Shown here piece by piece: positions 1 to 7,276 of a DNA stretch of 12,105 nt. The position numbers were made by a program, and so were the translations under genes. Location: contig DXEZ01000277.1 in the NCBI GenBank assembly GCA_019114715.1, forward strand, positions 1 to 12,105, read 5' to 3'. Numbering within the stretch: position 1 is the first letter of the stretch; each line of letters opens with the position of its first letter. Origin of the DNA: Candidatus Sphingobacterium stercoripullorum (GTDB lineage: Bacteria; Bacteroidota; Bacteroidia; Sphingobacteriales; Sphingobacteriaceae). The notes beneath the pieces were generated by a model that made no database searches, was not told where the DNA came from, and was given only the letters and a program-made list of their open reading frames with translations.

Positions 1-925
1 CCTGTAAAGTCTGGTTAACCGTTAACATGTGGTCTTCAAAGTTCGCATTCGAGATATCCACCACATGAATGAGCAGATCGGATTCATACACCTCATCCAA
101 AGTGGATTGAAAACACTCAATTAAATGGTGAGGTAATTTGCGAATAAAACCAACAGTATCAGAAAGCAAGAAAGGCAAATTGTCTATGACTACCTTCCTG
201 ACCGTTGTGTCTAAGGTTGCAAAGAGCTTGTTCTCTATATACACATCTGACTTGGATAAGGCATTCATTAGGGTGGACTTTCCTACGTTCGTATAGCCCA
301 CCAGGGATGCCCTCACCAACGCTCCTCGGGATTTCCTTCGCGTTTCACTCTGCCTTGAAATATGCTCAAGCTTTTCTTTCAGCAAAGAAATTTTCTGTAA
401 AATAATTCTTCTATCTGTTTCTAATTGCTTTTCACCAGGACCACGCATTCCAATACCCCCTCTTTGCCGCTCCAAGTGGGTCCACATCCGGGTAAGTCGG
501 GGCAACATAAACTGCAGCTGAGCCAGCTCCACTTGAGCCTTTGCTTGTGCCGTTTTAGCGTGCTTAGCAAAGATATCAAGGATCAAGTTTGAACGGTCTA
601 AAATCCGTACTTGCAAAGCTCTTTCAATATTTCGAAGCTGAGATGGACTCAGCTCGTCGTCAAAAACAACTAAATCAATCTCTTCGACTTTCACATATTC
701 AGATATCTCCTCCAGCTTCCCTTTACCTACAAAAGTACTGCTATTGGGCATATCTAATTTTTGAGTGAAAATATTCTCTGTTATACCGCCAGCCGTTTCC
801 ACTAAGAAGGCTAGTTCTTGTAAATGTTCCTCAGCGATAGCTTCTGTGATATCCGGAGTGATTACGCTTACCAAAACTGCTCTTTCAGGCTGTACTTCAG
901 TATCGTACATTTCACTATTTAGCAT
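1..925 (-). CDS. hflX: GTPase HflX, C-terminus cut by the window edge
   Basis: Ribosome-associated GTPase of the HflX family, known to bind the 50S subunit and split or rescue stalled ribosomes in the cytoplasm. About 308 codons are visible. The N-terminal HflX domain begins MLNSEMYDTEVQPERAVLVS and includes a stretch on extracting a 'FVGKGKLEEI' segment near residue 60. The family signature RGGIGMRGPGEKQLETDRR follows a coiled linker. The G1 P-loop GYTNVGKST lies near residue 210 and the G3 motif DTVGF near residue 255. The G4 and G5 motifs and the C-terminus lie left of position 1. I chose the ATG at 925; a second in-frame ATG at 910 would remove five residues. There is no Shine-Dalgarno, as expected for Bacteroidota. 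The gene starts 27 bases after the recG stop on the same strand, so the two are probably cotranscribed. Identification is firm; operon membership is inferred from spacing. Confidence 0.95.
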   Translation of the reverse strand, partial: MLNSEMYDTEVQPERAVLVSVITPDITEAIAEEHLQELAFLVETAGGITENIFTQKLDMPNSSTFVGKGKLEEISEYVKVEEIDLVVFDDELSPSQLRNIERALQVRILDRSNLILDIFAKHAKTAQAKAQVELAQLQFMLPRLTRMWTHLERQRGGIGMRGPGEKQLETDRRIILQKISLLKEKLEHISRQSETRRKSRGALVRASLVGYTNVGKSTLMNALSKSDVYIENKLFATLDTTVRKVVIDNLPFLLSDTVGFIRKLPHHLIECFQSTLDEVYESDLLIHVVDISNANFEDHMLTVNQTLQ

Positions 926-952
926 ACATTATATTTTTTGTTTTCATTAAAT

Positions 953-3061
953 TTAGGAGATTTTCTCCCAAAACATTCCTTTTTTCTTTCCTTGAAAATA
1001 CGCGTTCAATCGCCCATTTTCTGGCAACATCAACTGGGGATCTTTATCAAAGATAGCAATTACTTGATTTCTGATATGCGATAATAGCTCTTGATCGGTC
1101 ACTAAATTTGCCATTTTTAAATCTAAAACACCCGACTGCTGAGTGCCAGAAATATCCCCAGGACCTCTTAACTTCAAGTCTGCTTCCGCTATTCGAAATC
1201 CATCGTTAGTTTCTACCATAATCTGCAGGCGTTCTTTACCTTCTTTACTGAGCTTATCGCCAGACATCAATATACAATAAGATTGCTCAGCACCTCTGCC
1301 CACCCTCCCTCTTAACTGATGGAGCTGCGACAAACCGAAGCGTTCTGCGTTTTCAATAATCATTACAGACGCATTGGGAACGTTTACCCCCACTTCTATC
1401 ACTGTTGTAGCAACCATTATCTGCGTTTTTCCCTGAACAAACCTTTGCATTTCCCCCTCTTTTTCTTTGGGAGTCATTTGCCCATGGACTATACTGATTT
1501 TATATTCCGGCAGTGGGAACTCTCGCGATAAACCTTCAAGTCCGGCCTCTAAAAACAACAAGTCCAACTTTTCACTTTCTTTGATCAAAGGATAAACTAC
1601 ATAAACCTGGCGCCCCTGGGTAATTTGTTCCCTCATAAAGCCAAAAACACGCTGCCTTCTATTTTCATAAAAGTGTACCGTCTTAATGGGCTTGCGCCCG
1701 GCCGGGAGCTCGTCAATGATAGAAATATCCAAATCCCCATACAAAGTCATGGCCAAAGTCCTAGGAATTGGCGTTGCTGTCATAACAAGCATATGGGGTG
1801 GCGTATGATTCTTCAACCATAATTTTGCTCTTTGCTCGACTCCAAAGCGGTGCTGCTCATCAATGACCACCAAGCCTAAGTTTTTAAACTTCACCTTATC
1901 TTCTATCAATGCGTGGGTGCCTATTAAGATATGAATTTCTCCCGCCTCTAGTGCTGCATGTAAATCCCTGCGTTCTTTAGCCGGTGTTGAACCCGTCAAG
2001 AGATGTACTTTGGCGATGCCTTCCCCCAAGAGCTCCTGAATCCCTTTATAGTGCTGCTGCGCTAATATCTCTGTGGGCGCCATCATACATGCCTGGTATC
2101 CGTTATCGATAGCGAGCAGCATAGACAGCAGAGCAACCACCGTTTTCCCCGAGCCCACATCTCCCTGGATCAGTCGATTCATCTGAAATCCACTACGGGT
2201 ATCGTTCCGAATCTCTTTAACCACCCGCTTTTGAGCATTTGTAAGTGGGAAGGGCAACCTATTAAAATAAAAATTGTTAAATGATTCGCCAACCTGTGAA
2301 AAGTAATGCCCTTTAAACTTTTCTTTGGTAAGCTGCTTGTTTTTTAATAAGCCCAGCTGTATAAAAAATAGTTCGTCGTATTTTAGCCGGCTAACAGCAG
2401 AATTCAGTTCCTCCTGTGACTTGGGAAAATGAATTGCGCGAACAGCCTCCCTCTTTCCCATTAATTGATTGGACTCAATGACATATTCCGGCAAGTTTTC
2501 AGCTACCTGATTTATATTATGCTGTATTAAACTGAGCATCACCTGCCGAATACCCTTGCTATCTAAGCCGGACTTCTTTAACTTCTCTGTTGTGGAGTAT
2601 ACCGGTTGTATATATGTTGAAATGGTACTACTAGAGCTGGATTGATAAGTCTCCATTTCTGGGTGTGTAATATTAATTACTCCCCTATATAATTGAGGCT
2701 TACCATAAACTACATAAACCTCGTTAACCTTTAAAAGTTTCTGTAAATAAGCAATCCCCTTAAACCAAACCAACTCAACGCTCCCGGTCTCATCCGAAAA
2801 CACGCCAACAAGCCTTCTCGCCCTTTTGACTCCTACCTCACTCAAACGAATAAGCCGTCCAACAACTTGAACCGACGGCCACTGGGGGTTTATTTCATTG
2901 ACTTTATGAAACTCGGTGCGGTCTATATATCTAAATGGGTAGTGTTTTAAAAGGTCTCCCGCAGTAAAAATACCCAGTTCCTTTTTTAGCAAATCTCCAC
3001 GGTATGGACCAATACCTTTAACATATTCTATAGGGGTTTGATTAAGCTTGACGTTTAACAT
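953..3061 (-). CDS. recG: ATP-dependent DNA helicase RecG
   Basis: RecG is a superfamily 2 helicase that remodels stalled replication forks and branch-migrates Holliday junctions. The 702-residue length is normal for the family. In order there is an N-terminal wedge region with an OB fold (about residues 60-135, including VVGRLIRLSEVGVKRARRL), the Walker A motif GDVGSGKT near residue 300, APTEILAQQH, the DExH box as DEQHRFG near residue 400, the motif MTATPIPRTLA, and in the second RecA domain TTVIEVGVNVPNASVMIIE and QLRGRVGRG. The RecG C-terminal module (NDGFRIAEADLKLRGPGDISGTQQSG) is intact. The ATG at 3061 gives a complete wedge domain. On the leader strand a TAnnTTTG box lies 38 bases upstream. 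hflX follows after 27 bases. Nothing is missing or odd. Confidence 0.98.
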   Translation of the reverse strand: MLNVKLNQTPIEYVKGIGPYRGDLLKKELGIFTAGDLLKHYPFRYIDRTEFHKVNEINPQWPSVQVVGRLIRLSEVGVKRARRLVGVFSDETGSVELVWFKGIAYLQKLLKVNEVYVVYGKPQLYRGVINITHPEMETYQSSSSSTISTYIQPVYSTTEKLKKSGLDSKGIRQVMLSLIQHNINQVAENLPEYVIESNQLMGKREAVRAIHFPKSQEELNSAVSRLKYDELFFIQLGLLKNKQLTKEKFKGHYFSQVGESFNNFYFNRLPFPLTNAQKRVVKEIRNDTRSGFQMNRLIQGDVGSGKTVVALLSMLLAIDNGYQACMMAPTEILAQQHYKGIQELLGEGIAKVHLLTGSTPAKERRDLHAALEAGEIHILIGTHALIEDKVKFKNLGLVVIDEQHRFGVEQRAKLWLKNHTPPHMLVMTATPIPRTLAMTLYGDLDISIIDELPAGRKPIKTVHFYENRRQRVFGFMREQITQGRQVYVVYPLIKESEKLDLLFLEAGLEGLSREFPLPEYKISIVHGQMTPKEKEGEMQRFVQGKTQIMVATTVIEVGVNVPNASVMIIENAERFGLSQLHQLRGRVGRGAEQSYCILMSGDKLSKEGKERLQIMVETNDGFRIAEADLKLRGPGDISGTQQSGVLDLKMANLVTDQELLSHIRNQVIAIFDKDPQLMLPENGRLNAYFQGKKKGMFWEKIS

Positions 3062-3098
3062 ATAACCTCTTTATTCTAATCGGCAAATTATCAATTAA

Positions 3099-3106
3099 CA
3101 AAAGTA
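3099..3106 (-). promoter_or_regulatory. Possible Bacteroidota -7 box for recG
   Basis: Read on the minus strand this is TACTTTTG, an exact match to the Bacteroidota -7 consensus TAnnTTTG, placed 38 bases before the recG start. I could not see a convincing TTG at -33, and such 6-base matches arise by chance in AT-rich DNA, so this is only a candidate. Confidence 0.25.
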
Positions 3107-3230
3107 TTTAGACGCATATTCGAGCATTTTACTTGTAGGACTATCATTTTATACCTCCAAAATTGGGATTCTTATAAATTGGCCCACTTCTTTTTGCAAA
3201 GTAAAATGATAATACTCCCTAAGTTACAAA

Positions 3231-3259
3231 ACAAAAAAGGGCTACAAGTAGTGTAACCC
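3231..3259 (-). terminator. Rho-independent terminator after trhO
   Basis: On the minus strand, starting 25 bases after the trhO stop, GGGTTACA pairs with TGTAGCCC (one mismatch, loop of five bases) and is followed by TTTTTTGT. This stem plus T-tract is the usual intrinsic terminator arrangement. It makes trhO a separate transcription unit from recG downstream, which then needs its own promoter. Confidence 0.75.
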
Positions 3260-3284
3260 AATAATATTTAAAAAGTTTTGTTAA

Positions 3285-4259
3285 TCAGTTTATTTCTTTC
3301 TTTTTGGAAATTATTTTATGCTTCCTCTTACTGATTTTCTCTGTGTTTACTGGTTGTGGAATTTTCACATAATAACCCGTCCCATCATACTCTCTTTTTC
3401 TAGGGTGTTCCATACATGCTGAACAGCAACATCCGTCCATCTTCCAACCACAATCATCGCATTGTGTAAAGTGCTCATTACACTCTGGGTTTGCGCAATT
3501 AATCATCTTAGCAGTTCTCGTGCCGCAGTGCTTACAAGCAGAGATAACAACAGGATTAACGTGATTCACATCTACCGTTAGACGATTATCAAAAACATAG
3601 CACTTCCCTTCGAAATCCTCTCCGCCTACTTCTTTCCCGTATTTTATTATCCCCCCATGGAGCTGATAAACATCGTCAAAGCCTTGCTCTAATAAAAAAG
3701 CTGAAGCTTTCTCACACTTAATCCCCCCTGTGCAGTAGGTTAAAATCTTTTTACCCTTGTACTTTTCTAACTCGCCGAGTTTCTCTGGGAATTCTCTGAA
3801 GTTCTCGATATCCAAAGTAACCGCATCCTTAAACTTTCCGACGCTATGTTCGTAGTTAGAGCGAACATCTAGAACGACCACGTCTTCTTGGTCCTTCATT
3901 TTTAAAAACTCTTCCGGTTTTAAATGGATCCCGGTTTTTTCAAAAGGCTTTACCTCGGTCAATCCCGAGTTAACAATTTCTTGTTTATACCTACAGTGCA
4001 TTTTTATAAATGAGGGTTCTTCAACCTCATCGATTTTAAAGTCTGTTGTAGCAAACCTCGGGTCCCGATGGACCTCTTGCATATACTTCTGGCACGCTTC
4101 AACCGTACCGGAAACTGTTCCATTTAGTCCTTCATCGGCGACTATGATGCGCCCTACCAAGCCTAAAGACTTACAAAATTCGAGATGCTGTGCTGCAAAC
4201 TCTTCTCCATTTTCTATTGGACTATAGCAATAGTAGAGTAATGTGTTATATTTTGCCAT
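3285..4259 (-). CDS. trhO: tRNA uridine(34) hydroxylase TrhO (YceA/rhodanese family)
   Basis: TrhO hydroxylates uridine 34 in the anticodon of certain tRNAs in an oxygen-dependent manner, the first step toward 5-oxyacetyl- or 5-methoxy-uridine. The 324-residue protein shows the family layout: an N-terminal ferredoxin-like UPF0176 domain (residues 1-95, with the conserved ADEGLNGTVSGT at 41-52), a rhodanese domain (about 110-215, DVRSNYEHSVGKFKDAVTLD) with active-site Cys176 in YCTGGIKCEKAS, and a cysteine-rich C-terminal region (residues 242-282, CxxC pairs at 242/245, 267/270 and 279/282) that probably binds zinc. The usual CTGGIRCEK reads CTGGIKCEK, a conservative change. A basic lysine tail ends the protein. 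It stands alone between a possible promoter and its own terminator. Function is assigned by family. Confidence 0.95.
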   Translation of the reverse strand: MAKYNTLLYYCYSPIENGEEFAAQHLEFCKSLGLVGRIIVADEGLNGTVSGTVEACQKYMQEVHRDPRFATTDFKIDEVEEPSFIKMHCRYKQEIVNSGLTEVKPFEKTGIHLKPEEFLKMKDQEDVVVLDVRSNYEHSVGKFKDAVTLDIENFREFPEKLGELEKYKGKKILTYCTGGIKCEKASAFLLEQGFDDVYQLHGGIIKYGKEVGGEDFEGKCYVFDNRLTVDVNHVNPVVISACKHCGTRTAKMINCANPECNEHFTQCDDCGWKMDGCCCSACMEHPRKREYDGTGYYVKIPQPVNTEKISKRKHKIISKKKEIN

Positions 4260-4310
4260 AAATTATTCATTGATACCGCTGCAAACGGCGTGAAATGTTA
4301 AATATTTCTG

Positions 4311-4318
4311 CAAATTTA
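4311..4318 (-). promoter_or_regulatory. Possible Bacteroidota -7 box for trhO
   Basis: On the minus strand this reads TAAATTTG, an exact TAnnTTTG match 52 bases before the trhO ATG, within the 144-base gap that separates trhO from the upstream acetyltransferase gene. No clear -33 TTG was found at the expected distance; a T-rich run lies there instead. This is a candidate only. Confidence 0.3.
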
Positions 4319-4403
4319 CATAAATTGTAAAACGAAAAAATGATTTTGAATACTTTTTTCAATAACTTTTTGATTGCTGACCTGTAAATATTAGGCCGTA
4401 ACC

Positions 4404-5006
4404 TTACGAAACTTCGTATTGCATATGCTCAAAATGATCCTCAAAGAGCATTTTCTTTCCTACAGTTTGAAAGCCTAAGCGCTCATACAGCTTTTTCGCA
4501 CGGGGATTTTCCACATCCACTAATAAACCCACCTTAGAGAACCCCGCATGAGGAGCCTCTTTTAAAATGTGGTTTATCAGTAGCTGCCCATAGCCCTTGC
4601 CTTGATGCTTGGCGCTAACGCTCAAGGTATCAATATAGAGCTCTCCAGGTTGCGTTTCATCTTGCATATTACCATCAAAACCAAACTCGGCAAAATAATC
4701 AAAAGCTAACTTTTTAAGTTCCTTCAATCTTCCGCCGTCGTAAGTCGTTATAATTCCAGCAACCTCACCCTCACATTCCAAAACTACAATGTTCTGAAAA
4801 CTGTATAAATTGTTTTTTTGACGGTATAAATATTCAAAAGCTTTAATAACTTGACTCATATCATCTGTACAAACTAAGCGCCTAGCGGTGTCTTCCATAG
4901 CCTGCACAATCAACTGTGCCGCAGCGGGTGCATCCTCTACCCTACCTTTGCGAACAAATACATCTATATTTATCATTGCTACAAATGTAAGGTTTTTACT
5001 CTGCAA
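4404..5006 (-). CDS. GNAT-family N-acetyltransferase
   Basis: A 200-residue protein of the GCN5-related acetyltransferase fold, which transfers an acetyl group from acetyl-CoA to an amine; the substrate cannot be read from the sequence. Beta strand 4 and motif A span about residues 122-141 (LYIDTLSVSAKHQGKGYGQL). The QGKGYG loop binds the pyrophosphate of CoA. Motif B is VENPRAKKLYERLGFQTVG (about 165-183), typical of the family. The body of the fold starts at about residue 13 (IDVFVRKGRVEDA), so the ATG at 4976 (Met11) is a credible alternative start. The gene begins 26 bases after the stop of the leucine-rich-repeat gene and shares its strand, so cotranscription is likely. The protein is cytoplasmic, with no signal peptide. 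Confidence 0.88.
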   Translation of the reverse strand: MQSKNLTFVAMINIDVFVRKGRVEDAPAAAQLIVQAMEDTARRLVCTDDMSQVIKAFEYLYRQKNNLYSFQNIVVLECEGEVAGIITTYDGGRLKELKKLAFDYFAEFGFDGNMQDETQPGELYIDTLSVSAKHQGKGYGQLLINHILKEAPHAGFSKVGLLVDVENPRAKKLYERLGFQTVGKKMLFEDHFEHMQYEVS

Positions 5007-5032
5007 TATCGGGGTTGAAGCTTCCAGCTGAA

Positions 5033-5890
5033 TTAATAAAGATACATGGCCGACTTGCGAAATTTAATCTCTGGAAATAATTCCGACAGTTCCAACCTAT
5101 CTGACTCATTCAATGTTGTGAAAAGGATAAGTTCTTCTCCTTGGAAACCCTCCAAAGAAGCTGCTAGCTCTTCTTTATTTAAGGGGTTGTGACCTAGATC
5201 CACTCTACTTATGTTTTCCATTTCTTTTAGTGGATCTGGTAATTTTGTGAATTCAATATACGGTAAATCGATTGTCACAAGATTTTTCATTTCCTTTAAA
5301 GACTCTGGAAGGCTAGACAGGCTTGCACTACTCACTGAGAGCTTTAGGAGTCTCTCTAAATTGCTGATACCAACAGGTAGAACACCGAACTCTTCATTAA
5401 ATTGCAAGCGCTCCAACGCATGGAGCTCGAGGATTTCTTTTGGAAACTCCTTGAAATTGTTTCCAGCAACCATTAATGTCTTAAGGCTTTTTAATCCAGC
5501 AAACCCTTCCGGCAAGGAACTAATCTCATTACGTAAACATCGAAAGGATTTTAATGCTTTGAGCTTAGCGAAATCTTCGGGAATCTCCTGCAGTTGATTG
5601 CCGCTTAAAATGAGATAAATCAAGCTGTTATTATCATTTTCAATTTTCGGCAATTCCTTGATGTGAACATTATCATCTATAGTCAAATAATATAAGTGTG
5701 GAGTGTGATTAAATAACTTGTCTAATAAAGAAGAATCCATTTGTGTTTTCACGCCGTTGTTTAAAATTTTAATACTTTTTATTCGTTTAAAGTCGGCCTC
5801 GGACATTTCTTCAAAATCACTGAAATGAAGCGTTCTTCCGTTGATTAAGCTCACAGTAATATTAAGCTTCACTCCCCCCGATGGGTCCAT
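5033..5890 (-). CDS. Leucine-rich-repeat protein, signal peptide cut off by a stop codon
   Basis: The open frame encodes 285 residues. About eight leucine-rich repeats of 22-23 residues occupy residues 66-245 (for example SLIYLILSGNQLQEIPEDF, ALKSFRCLRNEISSLPEGF and SLKTLMVAGNNFKEFPKEI). They are flanked by an N-terminal beta-rich segment (VKLNITVSLINGRTLHFSDF) and a C-terminal cap ending KFRKSAMYLY. Repeats of this kind form a curved solenoid used for protein binding; the partner is unknown. As it stands the protein starts at MDPSGG with no export signal. Reading upstream in the same frame gives DLEI, then a TAA codon at 5905-5903, then a typical signal peptide starting at ATG 5989. The gene is therefore probably either a fresh nonsense pseudogene of a secreted protein or a version now made in the cytoplasm. 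The acetyltransferase gene follows by 26 bases. The frame is certain; its expression is not. Confidence 0.75.
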   Translation of the reverse strand: MDPSGGVKLNITVSLINGRTLHFSDFEEMSEADFKRIKSIKILNNGVKTQMDSSLLDKLFNHTPHLYYLTIDDNVHIKELPKIENDNNSLIYLILSGNQLQEIPEDFAKLKALKSFRCLRNEISSLPEGFAGLKSLKTLMVAGNNFKEFPKEILELHALERLQFNEEFGVLPVGISNLERLLKLSVSSASLSSLPESLKEMKNLVTIDLPYIEFTKLPDPLKEMENISRVDLGHNPLNKEELAASLEGFQGEELILFTTLNESDRLELSELFPEIKFRKSAMYLY

Positions 5891-5902
5891 AATCTCTAGA
5901 TC

Positions 5903-5989
5903 TTAAGCTAAAAGAGTGCTAAAGCCTAAGAAAAAGAACACAAATAAAATAAGTTTATTAATTACCGATTTTTGAATGTATTTTTCCAT
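5903..5989 (-). pseudogene. Detached signal peptide of the leucine-rich-repeat protein
   Basis: From ATG 5989 the minus strand reads MEKYIQKSVINKLILFVFFL and continues GFSTLLA, 27 codons before TAA at 5905-5903. It has a short basic n-region (two Lys, then Lys12), a hydrophobic core LILFVFFLGFSTLL and a small residue (Ala) at the end, which is the make-up of a Sec signal peptide. The stop is in frame with the leucine-rich-repeat gene, whose next codons are DLEI and then Met (ATG 5890). A single C-to-T change, CAA to TAA, would account for it, restoring LLA-Q-DLEIMDPSG with a plausible cleavage site near Ala-Gln. I infer one ancestral gene spanning 5033-5989. A sequencing or assembly error at 5905 is the main alternative. 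Confidence 0.7.
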
Positions 5990-6395
5990 AAATTATAAAT
6001 TTCATCTCCTAAAATCACTTGGAGTAGGCTTTCCTATAAGATCAGCCATACATAGCCTTTCATTTGAGCAAGAACCCTAAGACAGCGTTTTCATTCAAAC
6101 TCTCATTGGTCATCAATATCTCCATTAAGCCTAATTAACTAGGTGATTCCCAAGACCTCATTACAGAAAGGTATCGCCATGTTTATGTCACAAATTAACA
6201 ATTATCCATCTGGCTTCTAGATCGATTGTAAAAATATAAAGATAAATAAAGTTTCATAGCATCCTAAATTCTGCTGGTGGAATTACAAAAGATGCCTCAA
6301 CAAGTTGGTAGCTCCTACTCCAAGTACTTCTTCCCTTGGCTAGTTAAGTTTCCGCTATTATTTATTGTGTTAATTTTTGTGTATTTTGCCGATGT
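5990..6395. other. Gene-free stretch between divergent units
   Basis: About 400 bases between the divergently read signal-peptide fragment and the TPP riboswitch. I see no convincing gene, tRNA or other structured RNA here. Short frames exist on both strands, but none has protein-like features that set it apart. It contains an exact 12-base inverted repeat (6017-6028 and 6314-6325). Its right end must carry the promoter for the riboswitch transcript; TATTTTG at 6382-6388, shortly before the aptamer, is a weak -7 candidate. Confidence 0.6.
6017..6325. repeat. 12-base inverted repeat pair in the gene-free stretch
   Basis: ACTTGGAGTAGG at 6017-6028 is the exact reverse complement of CCTACTCCAAGT at 6314-6325. 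The arms are 285 bases apart and the match does not extend beyond 12 bases. No target-site duplication is visible outside the arms and no transposase remnant is recognisable between them. It could be a decayed small element or chance. Confidence 0.35.
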
Positions 6396-6470
6396 TGCTC
6401 GGGGTGCTGTAACAACGGCTGAGAACAAACCCGCAACCTGAATTGGATAATGCCAACGTAGGGAACGCAC
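6396..6470 (+). promoter_or_regulatory. TPP (thiamine pyrophosphate) riboswitch aptamer, THI element
   Basis: The conserved THI-box parts occur in the right order and spacing. CGGG at 6400-6403 pairs with CCCG at 6430-6433 (P2). GCTGT at 6406-6410 pairs with ACGGC at 6415-6419 (P3), leading into the invariant CTGAGA at 6419-6424. ACCTGA at 6437-6441 is followed by P5, TTGG at 6443-6446 with CCAA at 6453-6456, enclosing ATAATG, and then CGTAGGGAA to 6465. The P5 pairs are U-A where the familiar E. coli thiM sequence has C-G, so the stem is kept by compensation. P1 appears short (TGC/GCA). Binding of TPP normally lowers expression of the genes downstream, here the four-gene operon starting at 6542. 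I saw no strong intrinsic terminator between the aptamer and the first gene, so control may be at translation initiation. Confidence 0.93.
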
Positions 6471-6541
6471 ACGGCCAGTTAATTGGATGTATTTCTGCCT
6501 ATACCTGTTGTTGGTATTTCCAGCTTGTATAAAGTTAATTA
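6471..6541 (+). promoter_or_regulatory. Expression platform and leader between the riboswitch and the first gene
   Basis: This 71-base leader lacks a stem followed by a T-run. It has a weak hairpin, ATACC 6501-6505 with GGTAT 6513-6517, and two copies of AGTTAATT (6477-6484 and 6533-6540), each one or two bases before an ATG (6487 and 6542). The first ATG opens a 20-codon hydrophobic frame (MYFCLYLLLVFPACIKLINA) whose TAA at 6547-6549 lies just past the methyltransferase start. Whether the short frame is translated is unknown. Confidence 0.4.
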
Positions 6542-7276
6542 ATGCTTAAGCAAATGGAAATACAAAAACAAAACAATCTTGAATTAATTCCTCAAAGCCA
6601 GCAAAATTGGCAAAATCGCGAAGAATGGTTTTTCAACCGTGAGCATACCGATACGTATGAACAGTGGTACGAAGGGCGCTATAAGCGAGCTGAAATTTGG
6701 CAAAAGAAGGTCATGGAGCAGCTGGTTTGTGCTGACCAAAGGGTAAAAGAACTTTTGGAGTTTGGTTGTGGAACAACGCGTTTCACCCGCTGGTGGCAGG
6801 ATATTGGAATTCAGGCCAGTGGTGGTGACATATCTCCCCTAATGCTTTCACAAGCCGTAAATTTGTTTGATGGAGATCTGGTTATGGCCGATTCCCATTA
6901 TATGCCATTTAAAGACCATGCTTTTGATGCGCTGGCCTTTATTACAACTTTTGAATACTACAGAAACCCTGTAAAGGTCATCCAAGAGGCTGCTAGAGTC
7001 GGTAAATACGGTATTGCTATGGGAATGATGAACAGAAACTCGCCAAAGGTAATTCGAAGAAGGGTGCAAGAAGCATTCGGTAAAAACCCTTTTTATGTAA
7101 CGGCGACTTTTTACACCCCAAAAATGCTAACAGAAATAATCCACGAGGCATTAAAAGGAAGAGAATATACAATACGGTGGTCTTGTACGGGCCTACCCAA
7201 GTGGTTCCCTGTGCAGCAGTGGAGCGTTCCTTTTGGTGATTTTTTTGGGCTATATGTCCAGTTTAATGATGTATGA
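6542..7276 (+). CDS. Class I SAM-dependent methyltransferase in a TPP-controlled operon
   Basis: A 244-residue protein with the Rossmann-type Methyltransf_11 fold. Motif I is LLEFGCGTTRFT (71-82), which binds SAM. The acidic end of beta 2 is GGD at 94-96, the MADSHYMPF segment (115-123) follows beta 3, and FDALAFITTFEY (128-139) is the region of motif IV. The N-terminal segment HTDTYEQWYEGRYKRAEIWQ (35-54) resembles the substrate lid of small-molecule methyltransferases. No membrane segment or signal peptide is seen. The substrate is unknown; the riboswitch suggests a thiamine-related compound, and that is inference. It is the first gene after the aptamer and overlaps the next gene by 11 bases. 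ATG 6554 (Met5) is an alternative start. The last operon gene encodes a Trm112-like protein, a family known in eukaryotes and archaea to hold and activate methyltransferases. Confidence 0.85.
   Translation: MLKQMEIQKQNNLELIPQSQQNWQNREEWFFNREHTDTYEQWYEGRYKRAEIWQKKVMEQLVCADQRVKELLEFGCGTTRFTRWWQDIGIQASGGDISPLMLSQAVNLFDGDLVMADSHYMPFKDHAFDALAFITTFEYYRNPVKVIQEAARVGKYGIAMGMMNRNSPKVIRRRVQEAFGKNPFYVTATFYTPKMLTEIIHEALKGREYTIRWSCTGLPKWFPVQQWSVPFGDFFGLYVQFNDV

Noticed and set aside
3099..3152. Minus-strand 18-codon frame after a GGAGGTATAAA sequence upstream of recG, looking like a Shine-Dalgarno and start
   Set aside because: The peptide (MIVLQVKCSNMRLNTFVN) has no recognisable feature, and genes in this window do not use Shine-Dalgarno sequences, so the match is probably chance.
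5211..5597. 128-codon plus-strand frame opposite the leucine-rich-repeat gene
   Set aside because: It is the antisense of the repeat gene; its periodic composition comes from the repeats on the other strand and it has no protein-family features.
6029..6313. Possible transposase or gene remnant between the 12-base inverted repeats
   Set aside because: Six-frame reading gave only fragments of about 20 residues or fewer between stops, with no family I can recognise.
6292..6441. 49-codon frame (MPQQVGSSYSKYFFPWLVKF...) with one hydrophobic stretch, resembling a small membrane protein
   Set aside because: Its last third lies inside the TPP aptamer, and its stop TGA is part of the conserved ACCTGA box. 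The RNA explanation is far stronger.
6501..6517. ATACC/GGTAT hairpin as a riboswitch terminator
   Set aside because: Only five base pairs and no T-run follows, so it is too weak to call an intrinsic terminator.
7233..7265. Longer start for the PurM-fold gene
   Set aside because: It would overlap the methyltransferase by 44 bases and add a hydrophobic extension (MVIFLGYMSSL) that is simply the methyltransferase C-terminus in another frame. Starts at 7266-7278 at the gene junction fit better.
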